Shown here piece after piece: positions 62,541 through 64,000 of a stretch of 64,000 nucleotides of DNA. The stretch is taken from the NCBI GenBank assembly GCA_946894095.1, contig OX335657.1:18476001-18540000 (forward strand), in the 5' to 3' direction. This DNA is from Incurvaria masculella. Lineage: Eukaryota; Arthropoda; Insecta; Lepidoptera; Incurvariidae. Position 1 is the first letter of the stretch. Every line of letters begins with the position of its first letter. A program made the translations under genes and the position numbers. The notes under the pieces are model-generated. The model had not been told where the DNA came from, did not search any database, and saw only the letters and a program-made list of their open reading frames with translations.

Positions 62541-63100
62541 TCAAATGGACAACATAGCAATACATCCATGTGGATGGCGCTTTTTCTACTATATGTATAA
62601 ATCAGCTATATCTACCAAAAATAGAAAGTTACAAATGATAACACTGCATGACGTCTACACTAATAAATTATGTATTTAGGGTCAACTAGATTGAATGTAT
62701 TTTGTTAATGGCAATTTTTCCATTCACAATTGATAACTTTCTTACATATACCCTATAATTCACAAATGCTAGTCTTATAAAAAGTTACATGAAATTACAT
62801 ACTAACGGCTATGTAGTTTGCTCGCTGATACAGTTGTTGTTTTTAAGTTCCAATGACCTCAACAGCACTACTTAGGCCGCGCCTCTCATCATAAACGGAC
62901 TGACAAAGATGCTGAGCCTTATCCAGGGATAAAATTGAACATGTAGAATGGACAACAATGCAGAACTAAAATATTTATGTGTAGGCAATTTGAAATTTGC
63001 AATCTCACAATATTGTCCAGTGACGAACGAAGTACTCCATGACGGATGGGCAGCCGAGGGGGCCGGGGTTGGTGGCAGCAAACTGCCTTAGTCCTACGTC
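62541..63100. other. Intergenic, nothing recognised
   Basis: AT-rich with no coding frame or repeat match to the families in this window. Confidence 0.45.
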
Positions 63101-63103
63101 TCC

Positions 63104-63195
63104 GGCGATGGAGATATTGGCGATGCATATGTTGGCGATGCAGATATTGACGAGGCAGATGGTGGCGATGCAGATATTGGCGATGGACATATGGA
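63104..63195. repeat. Minisatellite of about 15-18-bp GGCGATGCAGATATT units
   Basis: Five or six imperfect units built on TTGGCGATG and GCAGATATT. Spurious His/Arg-rich and Met/Ile-rich frames arise from it on either strand. Confidence 0.7.
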
Positions 63196-63289
63196 CTACC
63201 ATTCGGGCTGTCAGTTTTAAAAATTGTGTACGGTGAACGGTTTGATACATGTACTCTACTCATGAATTCTCACTTGTGAGTCACTGGTG

Positions 63290-63785
63290 ACACACCGGTT
63301 AGTTACAGTACTTTCGTACTCGGCAGAGAACAGAGCTCAGCGACTCACAGGAGAGAATCTCAGCGAGTAGCTCAAAAAATATGTGGCGGCTACCCAGGTG
63401 AAGCGAACACGAAAACTTCTCGCATGAGAAACTGTCAAACGCTATGTAAAAAAATTGCTCGTTTTCTCTAGCGACTCACCTACAAAAGTGACATTTTGGA
63501 CCCACGGCGTCTAACTGTACATACACTGGAAGCGAACTCACGCGGGAATTCTCGCATGAGAAACTGACATATTTTGTGTAGAAAAAAATATCCCTACACT
63601 CCGACATACGTAACTTTGCCCGCGACAGATGTAGGAACAGTATAGGCACTCATGAAGCGAACACGAGAAGCCCTCATAACGAATACCTGCGAGTAGCTGT
63701 CAAACTCCATATTGCAAAAATGTAAATGACAGCTTCTTGCAGGTATTCGTTGTGAGAACTTCTATTGTTCGCTTCCCGAGTAGAC
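63290..63785. repeat. Foldback region with repeated CGCATGAGAAACTG
   Basis: GAAGCGAAC occurs at about 63400, 63531 and 63654, and CTCGCATGAGAAACTG twice. The last part (63653-63777) folds back: GAAGCGAAC and ACGAATACCTGC pair with GCAGGTATTCGT and GTTCGCTTC. Probably a MITE relic. Confidence 0.6.
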
Positions 63786-64000
63786 CCGCTGAACGCAGGC
63801 ATATGTGCAAAGATAGAGCATGTCAAGCCAGTCATGAATATTGAAGAGGAATATTTTACCTTGAAGGCAACAAAACCAGCTGTCAAAAAGTGTCAATGTG
63901 GACTGTAGTGTTGGTGGATAGATGCTCCTGCTCGTCAGCTCCGCTCTGGCCTCCTCCGGCGCCTCCCGATTAAATCCAAGGCTTTTTCAATTTCATATTT

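Noticed and set aside
63005..63263. His/Arg- and Met/Ile-rich antisense frames
   Set aside because: Translation of the GGCGATGCAGATATT minisatellite.

Overview
This window looks like nuclear DNA of an insect, most likely a moth or butterfly. The exons are short and GC-rich and sit in AT-rich introns packed with transposable elements. The interspersed repeats, such as the family carrying (GACG)n and beginning GGCCAAGTGCGAGTCGG, are of kinds I associate with lepidopteran genomes. That placement rests on recognition, not on a search.

Two host genes, both on the + strand, can be assembled exon by exon with every splice phase agreeing. (1) 4173-37491 is a 20-exon gene for an 848-residue LIN54/Mip120 protein, the CXC-domain DNA-binding subunit of MuvB/DREAM. 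Two cysteine-rich CXC motifs are encoded by exons 16-18, and a C-terminal helical region by exon 19. (2) 50823-62216 is an 8-exon gene for a 511-residue SMYD protein with a split SET domain around a MYND-like finger, of the arthropod SmydA type. Each gene carries a local tandem duplication of an exon with near-nucleosomal period: about ten 168-bp copies of LIN54 exon 19, and three 166-bp copies of SMYD exon 2. All extra copies end in early stops.

The rest is mobile DNA. 202-2511 is a decayed copy of a repetitive insect gene. 3190-3790 is a LINE 3' fragment. The LIN54 introns hold SINEs with tRNA-like and 5S-like heads, TTAA-flanked MITEs, foldback elements, two truncated LINEs, and a 5.9-kb LTR element (25161-31104). 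That element has seemingly identical 985-bp LTRs and no gag/pol. It does carry an array of seven hairpins with different but self-complementary stems, and an antisense 289-codon reading frame of restriction-like-endonuclease type. Between the two genes (37.5-50.8 kb) are more repeats and a striking BEL/Pao compound: LTR-internal-LTR-GA-LTR-internal-LTR (43570-49533) flanked by one 5-bp target duplication. The outer LTRs match each other and the inner LTRs match each other, which is what one crossover between a resident element and a 2-LTR circle would give. The SMYD introns contain a LINE interrupted by a deleted mariner and a foldback MITE with CRE-like palindromes.

The host genes need not work together. 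LIN54 would act in cell-cycle gene repression and activation, and SmydA in protein methylation or scaffolding. The strongest candidates for something undescribed are the hairpin array, the decoy-exon array in LIN54 and the 2-LTR-circle-like compound.
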